From positions 186,001 to 250,000 of the forward strand of contig NZ_KB905166.1 of assembly GCF_000378625.1 (NCBI RefSeq): a DNA stretch of 64,000 nt, given 5' to 3'. Made by a program: the position numbers and the translations under genes. This DNA comes from Colwellia piezophila ATCC BAA-637. Lineage in GTDB: Bacteria > Pseudomonadota > Gammaproteobacteria > Enterobacterales > Alteromonadaceae. Positions 27,232 through 37,338 of this stretch are shown piece after piece (position 1 is the stretch's first letter; every line of letters begins with the position of its first letter). The notes beneath the pieces are model-generated. The model was not told the origin of the DNA, made no database searches, and saw nothing but the letters and a program-made list of their open reading frames with translations.

Positions 27232-28527
27232 CTATTGTTTATCGTGATCAACGTTTGATAACATATTAATCATCAGTATGTTAGCTGACTTAAAAGCAAT
27301 GCGCTTTATCTTAGTACGATCAGTGTTGTCACCCACTTCGTAGGTAATGGCATGCACACCAAATTTATCAGAGAAATACTGTTTGGAAACGCCATTATTA
27401 GGGTTGTTGCCAGGTCTTTGTATTACATTGAAGTTAGGCATTTGACGATCTAGCTCAGCGAGCCAATTCCTAACAAAATAAGCTTTCTCAACACCATAAT
27501 CAACTGGCATGGTATAAAAAATATCGTTTTTAGTTGAGTGGAAATCTACGGCAAAACGGATTTTCTGTCCCTGGCTAACCAATTCCTGCAAATAATCGTT
27601 TATCAGGCGCGTTTCAACTTGTGAAAATTTCACCCAGTCGCGGTTTAAATCTAAGCCATTAGCATTACTGCGCCAATTGCCGGCCTGGACACCATCGGGA
27701 TTAATATTGGGGATAACGAGAACATTATACTTTCTCAGAAAATAATTACTGAGTTCACTGCTTGATAACAAGGTTTCCACAAAAGGAAACAAGGCCAATG
27801 CACCGGTAACTTCCGGCGGGTGCTGCCTACCAAGAATAATTACCCATTCATTGGTATTTTCATTTCGACTTTCAATTTTGTAGATGGGACGACCTTGTGT
27901 TGATAGCCCTAAAATACTGTGACTAAAAGCGTTTTTCTCAGTGAGTTGCTGAGCCCAATCGACGTAGTATTCATTATTGATTATTTCTTGGGCAGCAATC
28001 GTTATTGGCTTAGGTGTTGCCGTCATCTTCATGATTAAGCGCTTACCACGTAACTTATATGTTTGTAGTTGCCAAGTTTTTCCATCACGACTAATTTTTG
28101 GTGGGTACCTGTGCTCATCACCACGAACTCTCATGGTGATTTGAATATCAGTATTTGTATCAGCCTGTATTTTAAAGGCATACCAAGGACTTGAATTTAT
28201 TGGCGTATTTTCTGGAACCAAAATAATTTCAAATTCATTTTCTGCCACTTGCTTACATTCGTCCATGCGGCCGGCAGAAAATTTAGCGGTTAAGGTTACC
28301 GGACCGATATCGCAAGATTGATCAGATTTGTTTTCGCGCTTAACTTGTTTGATGACACTTTCAAGTGGCGTCTTATCAGCAGATTCTACCGGTTTCTCTA
28401 CAGATTGCTCTGTTGTAGAAGCAACCGTCGGGCTTTCTTTTTCAATAACATGAGGAGATGAACATGCAAACAAGAATAATGGTAATAATAACGGAGAAGT
28501 TTTCAATAATTTCATCATAATTTTCAA
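27232..28527 (-). CDS. M14-family zinc carboxypeptidase, lipoprotein
   Basis: About 431 residues with a lipoprotein signal ending F-A-C (Cys22). An N-terminal beta domain at 70-180 resembles the one found in cytosolic carboxypeptidase-like enzymes. The catalytic domain has H-P-P-E for zinc (RQHPPEVTG near 232), the substrate-binding NPDGVQAGNWRSNANGLDLN with Asn-Arg, D-F-H-S as the third zinc ligand, and the catalytic Glu in ITYEVGD. All key residues are present. It trims peptides or peptidoglycan stems from the C-terminus, and the neighbouring TonB receptor and deacylase suggest peptide uptake. Confidence 0.87.
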   Translation of the reverse strand: MKIMMKLLKTSPLLLPLFLFACSSPHVIEKESPTVASTTEQSVEKPVESADKTPLESVIKQVKRENKSDQSCDIGPVTLTAKFSAGRMDECKQVAENEFEIILVPENTPINSSPWYAFKIQADTNTDIQITMRVRGDEHRYPPKISRDGKTWQLQTYKLRGKRLIMKMTATPKPITIAAQEIINNEYYVDWAQQLTEKNAFSHSILGLSTQGRPIYKIESRNENTNEWVIILGRQHPPEVTGALALFPFVETLLSSSELSNYFLRKYNVLVIPNINPDGVQAGNWRSNANGLDLNRDWVKFSQVETRLINDYLQELVSQGQKIRFAVDFHSTKNDIFYTMPVDYGVEKAYFVRNWLAELDRQMPNFNVIQRPGNNPNNGVSKQYFSDKFGVHAITYEVGDNTDRTKIKRIAFKSANILMINMLSNVDHDKQ

Positions 28528-28550
28528 ACTATTAGTTGGTTAAAAATAAT

Positions 28551-28859
28551 ATGGCTCGGCGAGGGGCTGTTAAGCTTTCAAGATTATTTTTGCAGCGAAT
28601 TGTTGGGTGTTTATACAAGGCAGAGCCTTTGTAATGTGGTCACTCCACATAAAAAGGCGATAACGCCGTAAAAAGGTCCAACAAACGCTGTCCGAAGGAT
28701 TCGGCTAAAAACATTTTACTCATTGTTGAGCAGTATTTGCGTTGAGTAACTAGGCTACACACTACTCGCCGTGACTAAAACGTTTTATTCTCTTTAAAAG
28801 AGCCGAACAAAATTTAATCGTGAATGTTTTACAGCCCCTACATTTGCTAACCGAGCCAT
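28551..28859. mobile_element. MITE-like element with terminal inverted repeats
   Basis: About 309 bp. The left end reads ATGGCTCGG, two bases, then AGGGGCTGT; the right end read in reverse gives ATGGCTCGG, eleven bases, then AGGGGCTGT. Inside is a region with ACTACTCGCCGTGACTAAAA and TTTATTCTCTTTAAAAGAG hairpins but no reading frame. It sits between the TonB receptor and the M14 carboxypeptidase genes, whose transcripts would otherwise be continuous. Confidence 0.6.
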
Positions 28860-28926
28860 AACGTCTATCGCTTACTTATATCTGAATTAAGCTTTATACC
28901 AAAAGGTATTACTTCAAAGGTATTAC

Positions 28927-31827
28927 CTAAAAAGTTTTGCTCAAGTTCATGTATAAGTAACGACCACGGTTTGAATGATAATCACCTGAGTAACCATGCC
29001 AGTAATTATCGGCTACTGGTGGCTCTTCATCACCGATATTTCGAATACCAATTCGGATATAAGAACCATCTAACATAGAATCATTTGACACCTTGTATGA
29101 ACCATACACATCAACAGTAGTAAAACTATCTATCGGTAAGAATACTTTTTCACCGTCAACTGTCGCGTTTGTACTGGTATCAACAAACTCACTAACATAA
29201 TTTAAGCTAACACCAGCGCCCCAACCATTGAATCTCCAGTTAAGTGAACTTTTAGCGCGCCATTCAGGATTACCATCTTGTTTGATTAGATCGCCTACAC
29301 CGGCAACTTCTACTTCTTCAAGGTTTGGATATTTAACTAAATCTTTTTGCGCTTCAAGTACGGTGGCAGAAAGACTATCAACTGATGTTTCATATTTAGT
29401 TAAATAGGCGGCATTTACGTTAAATTCAAAGTCGCCAAATGACGTTTCAAGGTCATACACTATACCGAAATCAAGACCAGACAACTCTTGGCTTGAGGCA
29501 TTGATATATCGATTATTTACTTGGCTAGCAACTAAATCCTCATCACGAATAACGTTAGGGTTACCAGCACCACCATCTACACGTAAAATATAATCGTGTG
29601 CTAAAACGGTTTCATAAGGAGCAAGGAAAACCAGATTTTCTTGTTCAATTTTCCAATAATCCACAGTAAGCGTTAAATTTTCAAGCGGCTCCAAAATGAT
29701 ACCAAAAGAGGTGCTAACACTGTCTTCTGGTTTAAGGTTAGAGTTACCTTGGCGATTATCAATAACAGCATAAGTCTCATCAAGTACCGGATCATACTTA
29801 GAGCTACGACGCGGCATACTCGCTTCTTCAGAACTTTGTTGTAGGCCAGGTACTTTAAAACCACCCGCATAAGATGCTCTCATGCTTAGCCAATTTGTCG
29901 GTTTGTAGAATAATGCGACTTTAGGTTTTAATGCATCACCACCGTCAGAAAAATTTTCATAACGTGCAGCAAGTTGCACTTCTGCATACTGATCACCACT
30001 GTCGATTAATGGCAAGATAAGCTCCGCAAAAGCGGAAGTAACACTACGGCTAGCGCTGGCGTCCGTCGTTGCACTACTACCATATAATGAACTTTCATTA
30101 ACCACACCTTTATAGTCCGTAAAAGGTAAACTACCATCTACATACTTAGAACGGTCACTGGTATAGTCTTCATAACGGTATTCAACACCTAGAGCAAGGC
30201 CAGCATCGCCTGCAGGCATTTCGAAGATCTCGCTATTCGAAGCCTTGAAATCGATTGACGCTAAACTCGTTGTTGAATCAGTGTGAGCTTGAATTAGAAA
30301 CTGGTCAGTAATTGATGTCGAAACTAAGGGTCTAGTTCCAATCGTATTTGGATTGTTGATATCACCACCACCAAAGACATTGTATGCGGTACTTTCATTG
30401 GTACTGTTAACCGCTTTTTCAAAAGCATTTATATCAATACGTGTACTGACATCGTTGGTTTCAGCTGCACTATAAAATGCTGCACTTTCCCAATCCCAGC
30501 TGCCCATATAACCTTTAAAACCGGCTAGTACTCGATAACTGGTATCATCAACGGTAACGGTTCTTAGTCCAATATCAGTAGGACGATATTTTTTTAAAGT
30601 GACTTGTTCGCCAAATGGATTATAAAAGGCATCTGCAGCTATATTAAATCGATGTTTACTACCGTTGTGATTTTGCTCTGACTGGTTAGTAAGTTCCGCT
30701 TGGTAATAAATACCTTCAGCAAAAAATTCGACATCATCATTAACTTGATGGGTGAAGTGTGTGTAAAAGTTAAGTCTTTGTGCATCTGAAGATAATGGAC
30801 GTGTAGTACCACGATCAAATTTCACATCACCACCTGGTTTAGAGCCAGCTGAACCGGAAACTGTTTCTCCAACAACACAAACACCATCTAAACCAAGAAC
30901 CGCAGATGCACCATCTGCACCACCCGCATCACAATCGCCCATACTTTCTGGTTGAAGATGAAATGTTCCGTAAGAAGAACTACTAAACTCGCCCCAGGGG
31001 GTATCACTGCTGCGGTTATCTAATTGACTATCACCAACAAATTCTTCAGGTAAACCAGGGTAATCACGTCTATCATGACTTGCTGAATAAGGACGTTCTG
31101 TTGCCATCATGCCATTGCGGTTATAGATAGTAACTGAGCCAACTAAATTTGAACGGCCTTCGTTAAGCTCTAAACCACCTAAATAGCTAAAGGTTGTTTC
31201 ATTTAATGGTGTACCTTGTGATTCACCGTATCTAAGACTTACCTTACTACCAACATACTCACTATCAAGTGCATAGTTAACCACACCCGCAATAGCGTCA
31301 GAGCCATAAATTGCAGCAGCGCCATCACGTAAAACTTCTAATGAACGTAAGCCTGAAACAGGTAAAGTATTTGAGTTAACCGTATTGACTGGTACTTTAT
31401 TAGCGCCAGACTTAGATTGAGTACCTGGGTGGTTAACCATTCGGCGGCCATTAAGCAATACCAAGGTATTACCAGCGCCTAAACCTCGAAGGTTAAATGA
31501 GCCTACATCACCTCGGGCATCATTGACATTTGAAGAGCCAGTGGTTTCACCAAAGTTAACTGAACCCATTTGCGGGATAGAGCGAAGTAATTCATCACCT
31601 GACACTGCCGCGGAATTTTCAATATCAGATGCTGACATTACAGTTATGGGTAAAGTACTCACATCCGTTGCACGTTTAATATTTGAACCGACAACAGAAA
31701 TCCTTTCGATTTCTTCCTCTTTAACTTCGGCTTTCTCTGCTGCAAAGGCAACTTGAGAAGTAAGGGCAGTTAGTACACATAGACTTAAATGTGACAATTT
31801 AGACTTAAACATTGTTTTATCTTTCAT
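28927..31827 (-). CDS. TonB-dependent outer-membrane receptor
   Basis: About 966 residues. A signal peptide ends near AFA-AEK. The TonB box region ERISVVGSNIKR is followed by a plug domain with SFNLRGLGAGNTLVLLNGRRM, the mark of the large nutrient receptors of Alteromonadales. The barrel follows, and the chain ends in F as expected (YLYMNLSKTF). This class imports oligosaccharides or peptides rather than siderophores. The start chosen is the ATG at 31825-31827 with GGTGA just upstream; a GTG three codons earlier is also in frame. A perfect LysR-type palindrome lies about 150 bases upstream. Confidence 0.88.
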   Translation of the reverse strand: MKDKTMFKSKLSHLSLCVLTALTSQVAFAAEKAEVKEEEIERISVVGSNIKRATDVSTLPITVMSASDIENSAAVSGDELLRSIPQMGSVNFGETTGSSNVNDARGDVGSFNLRGLGAGNTLVLLNGRRMVNHPGTQSKSGANKVPVNTVNSNTLPVSGLRSLEVLRDGAAAIYGSDAIAGVVNYALDSEYVGSKVSLRYGESQGTPLNETTFSYLGGLELNEGRSNLVGSVTIYNRNGMMATERPYSASHDRRDYPGLPEEFVGDSQLDNRSSDTPWGEFSSSSYGTFHLQPESMGDCDAGGADGASAVLGLDGVCVVGETVSGSAGSKPGGDVKFDRGTTRPLSSDAQRLNFYTHFTHQVNDDVEFFAEGIYYQAELTNQSEQNHNGSKHRFNIAADAFYNPFGEQVTLKKYRPTDIGLRTVTVDDTSYRVLAGFKGYMGSWDWESAAFYSAAETNDVSTRIDINAFEKAVNSTNESTAYNVFGGGDINNPNTIGTRPLVSTSITDQFLIQAHTDSTTSLASIDFKASNSEIFEMPAGDAGLALGVEYRYEDYTSDRSKYVDGSLPFTDYKGVVNESSLYGSSATTDASASRSVTSAFAELILPLIDSGDQYAEVQLAARYENFSDGGDALKPKVALFYKPTNWLSMRASYAGGFKVPGLQQSSEEASMPRRSSKYDPVLDETYAVIDNRQGNSNLKPEDSVSTSFGIILEPLENLTLTVDYWKIEQENLVFLAPYETVLAHDYILRVDGGAGNPNVIRDEDLVASQVNNRYINASSQELSGLDFGIVYDLETSFGDFEFNVNAAYLTKYETSVDSLSATVLEAQKDLVKYPNLEEVEVAGVGDLIKQDGNPEWRAKSSLNWRFNGWGAGVSLNYVSEFVDTSTNATVDGEKVFLPIDSFTTVDVYGSYKVSNDSMLDGSYIRIGIRNIGDEEPPVADNYWHGYSGDYHSNRGRYLYMNLSKTF

Positions 31828-32211
31828 GACATTCACCGTTGCAATTTTTATGTTTTATAATTAGTCAGGCTTATTAGTTGCCTGATCATTTGATTTCATT
31901 CTGTTTCATTTTGTTCACAATCACCTTGAACTTAAATCACAGACTTAACAATTACCCCTTTGTTGCATACCTATAACCTTGGGTTATAGTCTCTGTTTTT
32001 ACTAGAGCTTAACGGCTATTTTTAATGACAAAAATAGCCTGGTTAGATAAACTTTTTGAGGATTTAGTTAATTGCAGAATGAGTTTTGTTAGCAGTTGAA
32101 ATATATTGATGAAATTGTGTTGAAGAAACCATAGCAGACTAGCGTATATCTATCACTCATTAACGATAACAAGTGATAGATAACAGCGGAAACCGCTCAG
32201 TTAAGCGTCAC
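31828..32211. other. TonB-receptor promoter region and 3' end of gdh transcript
   Basis: Holds the 17-base palindrome described at 31972-31988. Near the glutamate dehydrogenase stop it also has two hairpins: a ten-base stem (ATCTATCACT / AGTGATAGAT) at 32148-32181 and AGCGG-AAA-CCGCT at 32185-32197. These may slow or end the dehydrogenase transcript, although a T-tract is missing. Confidence 0.5.
31972..31988. promoter_or_regulatory. Candidate LysR operator 1 (TonB receptor)
   Basis: TATAACC-TTG-GGTTATA, a perfect palindrome with T-N11-A spacing, about 145 bases before the TonB-receptor start. The same sequence with one base changed occurs at 40040. Confidence 0.6.
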
Positions 32212-35200
32212 TTAAGCCATTAATGTCCTTAGTTGACGATTAGCAAAATAGAGTTTATCGATAACTACGCTGCCGGTACTTTTTAAGTCATCTAATATGC
32301 TGTTTAGTCTCTTTAACTCAGCAACTTTATCCGCTGACCACAGATCAACAGCAGTACTAGCGGTCACATCTCGGTTACCATTAATGACATTTACCACCAA
32401 TTTTTCTCTAATCTCGAGTAGGTCAAGTAATAAGCTAAACCGGGCTAACCTAGACCAATGGTCTGTGGCTGACACTTTTTCCGTCTGCTCTATTAACCAA
32501 GGCAGGCCAAGTAATTGGCTCATTTGACTATAACAAGGCAATATTTCAGTCACAGGTAAATTAAGCTCACTGGCTGTTTTTACAATGTCACAGAAAACCA
32601 CACTAGAGACTTTTAATTGATGAATCTTATCGACCAATGCCTGTGCCAGGGGTTCATCCTCAAGTTGATATAGCGATTCATCTACCGGTGTAAAGGGTAA
32701 ACTAATGTCGTCGCTATTAAGCTGTTTCAGGCTACTCAGCCCTGGTTTATAACGTTGCACTATGGTGGCAATGCTCTCATTAGCATTAGCGTGGTTTATA
32801 AACCAAATGGCCATCAAACGATAAAAACGCTGTACCTCTATCATCATCTTAATTTGAATTAGGGCTGAAACACGGCCCTGTAGTGCCTCAATATCTCGCC
32901 AGATATCATCCAAAGCAAAAACTTCTTTGGCAATAATAAAGGCCTTCACAATCTCGGCAATAGTTGCCCCTGTTTGCTCCCTTAACGCATGGATGCCGCC
33001 ACGGTTAAAGATTTCATTGGCAACACTGGTGGCTATAATTTGTTTCGCTAATGGATGGTCAATAATGGCTTGATTATAATCTTTCGCCAAGATAGCAGGA
33101 AATGCCGACAGTAAGTGTTTTTCGAAATACTTGTCTGTTATTAAAAGTTTTTCTTTTAATAACGCATCATGAACATCCATTTTTGAATAGGCCATTAACA
33201 CAGCCAATTCCGGTCGAGTTAACCCTTGTTGGGCAACGCTCCTCGCTTGTAACTCTTCATCATCAGGTAAAAATTCTAGTTCCCTATTGAGGCCAGCGCT
33301 ATTGACTAGGTATTGGCTTAAACGAGTGAAACTGTCAAAGTGAGATTGGCTATTCGCCTCATCAATACTTAACGCTTGCGCTTGATAATAATTATTGCGC
33401 AGTACCATAAGGCCAACTTCGTCAGTCATGGACGCTAATAAAGTATCACGCTGTAATTTGGTGATGATTTCTTTAGCAACAATGCCATTAAGCAATATTT
33501 TTATATTCACTTCTGCATCAGAGCAATTAACCCCGGCGGAATTATCTACGGCATCGGTATTAATTTTACCGCCGGCTTTAGCAAACTCTATTCGGGCGAG
33601 TTGACTACAACCTAAATTACCGCCTTCGCCTATGACTTTACACTGTAATTCATTGCCATTAACCCGTAATAAATCGTTGGCTTTATCCCCTACTTCGGTA
33701 TTAATTTCATCACTGGATTTTACATAAGTGCCTATACCCCCAAACCAGAGTAAATCAGCCTGACAGAGTAAAATATGGCGAATTAAGTCATTTGGCGACA
33801 GCCGCTTCACGCTACTATCAATATTAAGTAACTGTTTTATTGGTGTGCTCAATTCAATGTGCTTAACCGTGCGACTAAAGACACCGCCACCCGCTGAAAT
33901 CAACGTTTTGTCGTAATCTTGCCATGAAGAACGATCAAGTTGGTATAGTCGACTACGTTCAACATAACTCAAAGTACTATCAGGGTTTGGGTCGATAAAT
34001 ATATCGCGGTGATCAAAAGCAGCCACCAGTTTTATGGTTTTTGAAGATAACATGCCATTACCAAAGACGTCCCCGGACATATCACCAATACCAATAACAC
34101 TGATTTCATCTTGTTGAACATCAATATCCATTTCACTGAAATGACGCTGTACTGACACCCAGGCACCTTTTGCGGTAATACCCATTTTTTTATGGTCGTA
34201 ACCAACACTACCACCCGAGGCAAAGGCATCACCAAGCCAAAAACCATAGTCTTGGGCTATTTCGTTAGCAATATCAGAAAAGGTAGCGGTACCTTTATCT
34301 GCCGCAACCACTAAGTAGCTATCATCGCCATCAAAGCAGACAACGTCTTTGGGTTTAACAATACCACTGGCGGTATTGTTGTCTGTTATATCTAATAACG
34401 CTGAGATAAAAACCTTATAACAACTAATGGCTTCGAGCGTAATTTGTTCACGAGAGCCATTAACCGGTAGTTGCTTAGGTACAAAACCGCCTTTTGCACC
34501 CTGTGGCACGATCACCACATTTTTTACTTGCTGAGCTTTAACTAAGCCTAATACTTCAGTTCTGAAATCTTCCTGTCGGTCAGACCAACGTAAACCACCC
34601 CGGGAAACAGGTCCGAACCTTAAATGAACCCCTTCAACTTGCGGTGAATACACAAAGGTTTCCACATAGGGTCTAGGCTGTGGCGCATCATCTATTTCGC
34701 CACTACGTATTTTAAAGGCGCAATAAGATTTCGGCTCGCCCGTTGGGGATGTTTGATAAAAGTTAGTTCTTAGTGTTGCAGAAATAGCAGCAATAAAATT
34801 ACGAAGAATTCTATCATGGTCAATTTTTGTCACCGTACTGAGACTTTGTAACAACTCGGTTTTGATGACCTCAGCCTCCACTGTTCGCTCTTTAATACTT
34901 TTATTACTTAAAGCAAAGCGGGTTTCGAATAAGTTGATTAAGCTATGAACAATATCTGGGTAATTAATCAAGGCTTGTTGGAAGTATTCTTCAGAGTAGC
35001 CCAGGCCTAATTGACGTAAATATTTACCATAAGCGCGAATAATAATAATTTGTCGAATATTGAGTTGGGCACCGAGCAACAACTTGTTATAACCATCACT
35101 TTCAATGTGACCCGCCCAAACTTGTGCTAATGCCTGTTCAAGGTCAACTTTTACCGCCTCAATATCGATATATTCACCGGGACACTCAAGGGTATAACTA

Positions 35201-36957
35201 TAAGCTTTGCTACGAGTACCGTTGTTTGAACAGCTGACTTTAAAACTAAATTCATCTACCGGTCTAAAACCAAACTGCTCTAGAATCGGGATTGAATCAC
35301 TTAAGGCAATGGTTTGCGCTAAAGTAAATATATTTAAGGTCAGCTGAGTTTTACTTTGTGGTGAACGAACTATTTGAAACTGGTAATCATTGTCAGTGGT
35401 TAAACATTCAATGTTATTTATTGCACTGATGGCCTGTTGGGCAGAAAAGTGTTCTCGATAGCTTTTTGAAAATGCATTTTTATATTTTTTCACTAAAATA
35501 CTTGCTTGTTGACCTTGCCATACTTGCGATATCAGCGAGGTCAAATTTTCGTTCCAACTTTGTGTTTTAGCTTCGATACTTGCGATCAATGCACTGATGT
35601 CGACCTCATTTTTAAGGGAGTCATCTTTTTTAACAATAAAATGCCATTGCGCTAGGTAATTATCATTGAGCATAGAGCGACGTGATAATATCTCCCCTTG
35701 ATAAACCTGCGATAGCTCAGTCTCTATTTCGTCACGCAAATCAGTACAAAAAGCATCCTTAGAAACAAACACCAATATAGATACTTGTTCGTTAAAATCA
35801 TTTTCTCTGATAAACACGCCGGATTTACTTCTCACATTAAGATTATGAATATTCTTTGCTAAGTCTAATAGCTGCTCATTACTACTTTCATATAATTCCC
35901 TTTTCGGCAAAGCCGCGAGAATATGGATAAAATTACGGTAATCATGGCTGTCTAACTTCAGCGAAAGTTGTCGTATTATTTTAGCTAATTTATCTTTTAA
36001 AAAAGGGTTTTTGTTCGGGTGCAGATTAGTCGCAACTTGCGTGAATAAACCGACAAACTGATGCACTGCAATAAGGTTACCTTGTGCGGAAAACGCTTTG
36101 ACACTGACTAAATCAAGGTAATCATGACGATGAATAGTGGACTTTACTAATGACTTGCTCACCTTAAGTGCGTTGTCCGAGATAATAAATTGGTTAAATT
36201 CGGCACTGTTAAGGGTTAATACTTCATTAGCTACATTTACGTCTTCGTTGAACATCCCTAAACAGTCATCTATAGGTATCGCGTTACCTTTGTTTTTTAT
36301 TTTTAGTGAGTTATAACCAAGAAAAACAAAGTGTTCCTGACAAAGCCATGATAAAAAACTTTTCGCCTCATTTCCGTTAGCTGTAGACGTTTGATGCTTT
36401 ATCCCTTCAGTTTTAGCCATCATTAACGGCCAATCTTGCGTCACTCTATCGATATCAGCTAACAAGTTCTGGATTGTTTCGAGCAGTTGCTCAATCACTT
36501 TAGCTGTTAATTGGTTAGCAAGCGCTATGTATAGAATTGACTGTTCTGGATGGGAATCTTTCTTCGATTCGCAGCCATTAAGAAGTTGCTCTCGATTCAT
36601 TACCGGATGTAAAAAGACATTGATTTTATAATCTTGCTCCATCAGTAACGCTGAAATAGAATCAACAATAAATGCTTTATCATCAGTAATAATATGTATT
36701 ACTGAACCCTCAACCAACCCCGCTTCTTGGCTGCTATTCTCAATGACTACAGTATTTTTTTGTCTGTTAGCAGATGAAAAAGATTGCCATAGTGATAAAG
36801 CAATTTGATAACGCTGCAAGGTTGATAGCCGATGTAAATCAACACTGAGTGCGTTGTTAAACATTTGTTGAGAAAAAGCAGTAAAAGCAGTGATATCTGC
36901 TTCCGGATAGTTTTCATTTATATAACGACATAATTCTAGATCAGTAACAACAGTCAC
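32212..36957 (-). CDS. Large NAD-dependent glutamate dehydrogenase
   Basis: A 1581-residue member of the 180-kDa NAD-GDH class, which converts glutamate to 2-oxoglutarate plus ammonia for catabolism. The first 700 residues are the regulatory ACT-like region. The catalytic core at about 800-1150 shows GPVSRGGLRWSDRQEDFRTEV, the active lysine stretch VIVPQGAKGGFV, and the nucleotide-binding VIGIGDMSGDVFGNGML. Length and order match homologues in Pseudomonas and Shewanella. The start is a GTG at 36955-36957 with AAGG nine bases upstream. The first gene on the opposite strand is a PLP enzyme, and both share a promoter region holding a LysR-type site. Confidence 0.93.
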   Translation of the reverse strand: MTVVTDLELCRYINENYPEADITAFTAFSQQMFNNALSVDLHRLSTLQRYQIALSLWQSFSSANRQKNTVVIENSSQEAGLVEGSVIHIITDDKAFIVDSISALLMEQDYKINVFLHPVMNREQLLNGCESKKDSHPEQSILYIALANQLTAKVIEQLLETIQNLLADIDRVTQDWPLMMAKTEGIKHQTSTANGNEAKSFLSWLCQEHFVFLGYNSLKIKNKGNAIPIDDCLGMFNEDVNVANEVLTLNSAEFNQFIISDNALKVSKSLVKSTIHRHDYLDLVSVKAFSAQGNLIAVHQFVGLFTQVATNLHPNKNPFLKDKLAKIIRQLSLKLDSHDYRNFIHILAALPKRELYESSNEQLLDLAKNIHNLNVRSKSGVFIRENDFNEQVSILVFVSKDAFCTDLRDEIETELSQVYQGEILSRRSMLNDNYLAQWHFIVKKDDSLKNEVDISALIASIEAKTQSWNENLTSLISQVWQGQQASILVKKYKNAFSKSYREHFSAQQAISAINNIECLTTDNDYQFQIVRSPQSKTQLTLNIFTLAQTIALSDSIPILEQFGFRPVDEFSFKVSCSNNGTRSKAYSYTLECPGEYIDIEAVKVDLEQALAQVWAGHIESDGYNKLLLGAQLNIRQIIIIRAYGKYLRQLGLGYSEEYFQQALINYPDIVHSLINLFETRFALSNKSIKERTVEAEVIKTELLQSLSTVTKIDHDRILRNFIAAISATLRTNFYQTSPTGEPKSYCAFKIRSGEIDDAPQPRPYVETFVYSPQVEGVHLRFGPVSRGGLRWSDRQEDFRTEVLGLVKAQQVKNVVIVPQGAKGGFVPKQLPVNGSREQITLEAISCYKVFISALLDITDNNTASGIVKPKDVVCFDGDDSYLVVAADKGTATFSDIANEIAQDYGFWLGDAFASGGSVGYDHKKMGITAKGAWVSVQRHFSEMDIDVQQDEISVIGIGDMSGDVFGNGMLSSKTIKLVAAFDHRDIFIDPNPDSTLSYVERSRLYQLDRSSWQDYDKTLISAGGGVFSRTVKHIELSTPIKQLLNIDSSVKRLSPNDLIRHILLCQADLLWFGGIGTYVKSSDEINTEVGDKANDLLRVNGNELQCKVIGEGGNLGCSQLARIEFAKAGGKINTDAVDNSAGVNCSDAEVNIKILLNGIVAKEIITKLQRDTLLASMTDEVGLMVLRNNYYQAQALSIDEANSQSHFDSFTRLSQYLVNSAGLNRELEFLPDDEELQARSVAQQGLTRPELAVLMAYSKMDVHDALLKEKLLITDKYFEKHLLSAFPAILAKDYNQAIIDHPLAKQIIATSVANEIFNRGGIHALREQTGATIAEIVKAFIIAKEVFALDDIWRDIEALQGRVSALIQIKMMIEVQRFYRLMAIWFINHANANESIATIVQRYKPGLSSLKQLNSDDISLPFTPVDESLYQLEDEPLAQALVDKIHQLKVSSVVFCDIVKTASELNLPVTEILPCYSQMSQLLGLPWLIEQTEKVSATDHWSRLARFSLLLDLLEIREKLVVNVINGNRDVTASTAVDLWSADKVAELKRLNSILDDLKSTGSVVIDKLYFANRQLRTLMA

Positions 36958-37202
36958 AATAAATTGCCTTAATTGGTATTATAAAAGCCCTTCCCTTATG
37001 GAAAAAGGTGCTAGCCAAGTCATTTACACAAAAACACACTTGGTTCAAATAAAAGACTAGTCAGTGGAGCTTTTACTGGCAAATTCATTTATTTAGCAAA
37101 GGTATAACCAAACGTTGTAGTAAATATAGAGCCCGCTACTTCCTATAAAAATAGCCAATAAACAATCCCTTAACCACGTTAAGGGTAAAATAAACACCAA
37201 CA

Positions 37203-37219
37203 CATAACCCTAAGTTATT
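37203..37219. promoter_or_regulatory. Candidate LysR operator 2 (divergent promoter)
   Basis: CATAACC-CTA-AGTTATT: inner arms ATAAC and GTTAT are perfect, with the T-N11-A spacing kept. It lies between the divergent glutamate dehydrogenase and PLP decarboxylase genes, about 120 bases before the decarboxylase. The rest of the 380-base gap is A/T-rich and presumably contains both promoters. Confidence 0.5.
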
Positions 37220-37338
37220 ACCTAGCAAAGTTTAACTATTACCCCTTTTCATTTTGTTACATTATCTTAAAGGTATCGACAAACAATCATCTGTTATACC
37301 AACAGTGCCATGTTTCCTTAATTCAAAAAGATACCCAC

